Shown piece by piece: positions 12,570 through 13,078 of a stretch of 13,078 nucleotides of DNA; position 1 is the stretch's first letter; every line of letters starts with the position of its first letter. Origin of the DNA: Methanobacteriota archaeon. GTDB lineage: Archaea > Thermoplasmatota > Poseidoniia > Poseidoniales > Poseidoniaceae. The position numbers and the translations under genes were made by a program. The stretch lies in NCBI GenBank assembly GCA_002731395.1, contig PCBQ01000001.1, positions 2,513 to 15,590 on the forward strand, read 5' to 3'. The notes beneath the pieces are model-generated. The model was not told where the DNA came from, ran no database searches, and worked only from the letters and a program-made list of their open reading frames with translations.

Positions 12570-13078
12570 ATGGCGAAACTCGTGGTTGGTGGAGGTTGCT
12601 TTTGGTGCATCGAAGCAGCGATGAAAGACCTCAGAGGTGTGCTGGCGGCGCGGCCCGGCTATGCAGGTGGTCACGTCGAACGGCCGACTTACGAGCAGGT
12701 CTGCGGAAAGCGCACCGGCCATGCTGAGGTGGTGGAATTCGAGTACGACGACGACATCATCGATCATGGCACCATGCTTCGCGTGTTTTTCACGGCCCAT
12801 GACCCAACACACCTGAACCGGCAGGGCAACGACGTGGGGCCACAGTACAGGAGCATCGTCTTCGTTGATGGACCAGAAGAGCGTGCTTCCTTGGAGGCGG
12901 TCCTTGACGACGTTGCAACGTGGTATGACGATGCGATCGTGACCGAGGTGGAAAACCTCGGCGACCACCCGTTTTGGACGGCTGAAGCCGTGCATCACGA
13001 CTACTTCGCCAACAACCCACAGAATCCGTATTGCGGCTTCGTCGTGGCACCGAAGGTCAACAAAGTTCGGGCCAAGCA
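12570..13078 (+). CDS. msrA: Peptide-methionine (S)-S-oxide reductase MsrA (last residues beyond window)
   Basis: MsrA reduces methionine-S-sulfoxide in proteins back to methionine in the cytoplasm, using a catalytic cysteine recycled by thioredoxin. The 169 codons present contain every landmark: GGGCFWCIE (residues 7-15, catalytic C10, with W12 and E15 in the active site), RPGYAGGH (28-35), GHAEVVEFEY (50-59), HDPTHLNRQGNDVGPQYRS (78-95) and HHDYFANNPQNPYC (142-155, with C155 a candidate recycling cysteine). The chain PKVNKVRAK is the usual MsrA end, so probably only a few residues are lost at the right edge. The start at ATG 12570 fits the family, as MsrA begins just before the first strand. 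No MsrB domain is fused in the visible part. Confidence 0.98.
   Translation, partial: MAKLVVGGGCFWCIEAAMKDLRGVLAARPGYAGGHVERPTYEQVCGKRTGHAEVVEFEYDDDIIDHGTMLRVFFTAHDPTHLNRQGNDVGPQYRSIVFVDGPEERASLEAVLDDVATWYDDAIVTEVENLGDHPFWTAEAVHHDYFANNPQNPYCGFVVAPKVNKVRAK

Noticed and set aside
12495..12998. Minus-strand open frame of 167 residues opposite msrA
   Set aside because: The plus strand encodes a full set of MsrA motifs; the minus product has none.

Overview
The window looks like a chromosomal segment of a GC-rich marine euryarchaeon, most likely of the Marine Group II/III (Poseidoniales-like) type. Direct archaeal evidence is a Nob1 rRNA-maturation nuclease (PIN domain plus zinc ribbon), a tRNA-Glu gene with no encoded CCA end, and TATA-like boxes centred about 24-27 bases before start codons with almost no room for a 5' leader. 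The lineage assignment is inferred from the style of the proteins (lipoproteins with an AGCIGDDD-like lipobox, very large surface and membrane proteins) and was not tested by a search.

Left part (1-3190, minus strand): an ABC transporter of the LolD/MacB/FtsX type. A 230-residue ATPase is followed, with a one-base TGATG overlap, by a very large permease that runs off the left edge. Its extracytoplasmic domain is about 690 residues. Divergent from this, on the plus strand, is a MoaD/ThiS-type sulfur carrier (3241-3483) followed by TatA (3540-3845). One TATA-like element at 3212-3217 is correctly spaced for both directions. TatA converges on nob1 (minus), and nob1 diverges from a DedA/VTT membrane protein (4436-5044, plus). 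A tRNA-Glu(UUC) gene follows at 5098-5172.

Right part: three minus-strand genes, each separated by about 90-115 bases. They are a secreted lipoprotein (5238-7511) built of collagen-like spacers, cysteine-bracketed DUF7151-like units and nine ELWxxD-type repeats; a giant polytopic membrane protein (7626-11567, 1313 residues, roughly 35-38 membrane segments and an acidic C-terminal tail) that I do not recognise; and a pirin (11659-12498). Divergent from pirin is msrA (12570 to the right edge), missing only its last residues.

The window is dominated by cell-envelope functions: ABC export or lipoprotein handling, Tat secretion, a VTT-domain transporter, a surface lipoprotein and an unknown multi-spanning protein. 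RNA maturation (nob1, tRNA) and redox or stress proteins (pirin, MsrA) make up the rest. No stretch over 300 bases lacks a gene; the largest gap is 7512-7625. I saw no insertion sequence, CRISPR array or rRNA. The strongest candidates for something undescribed are the giant membrane protein and the modular lipoprotein.
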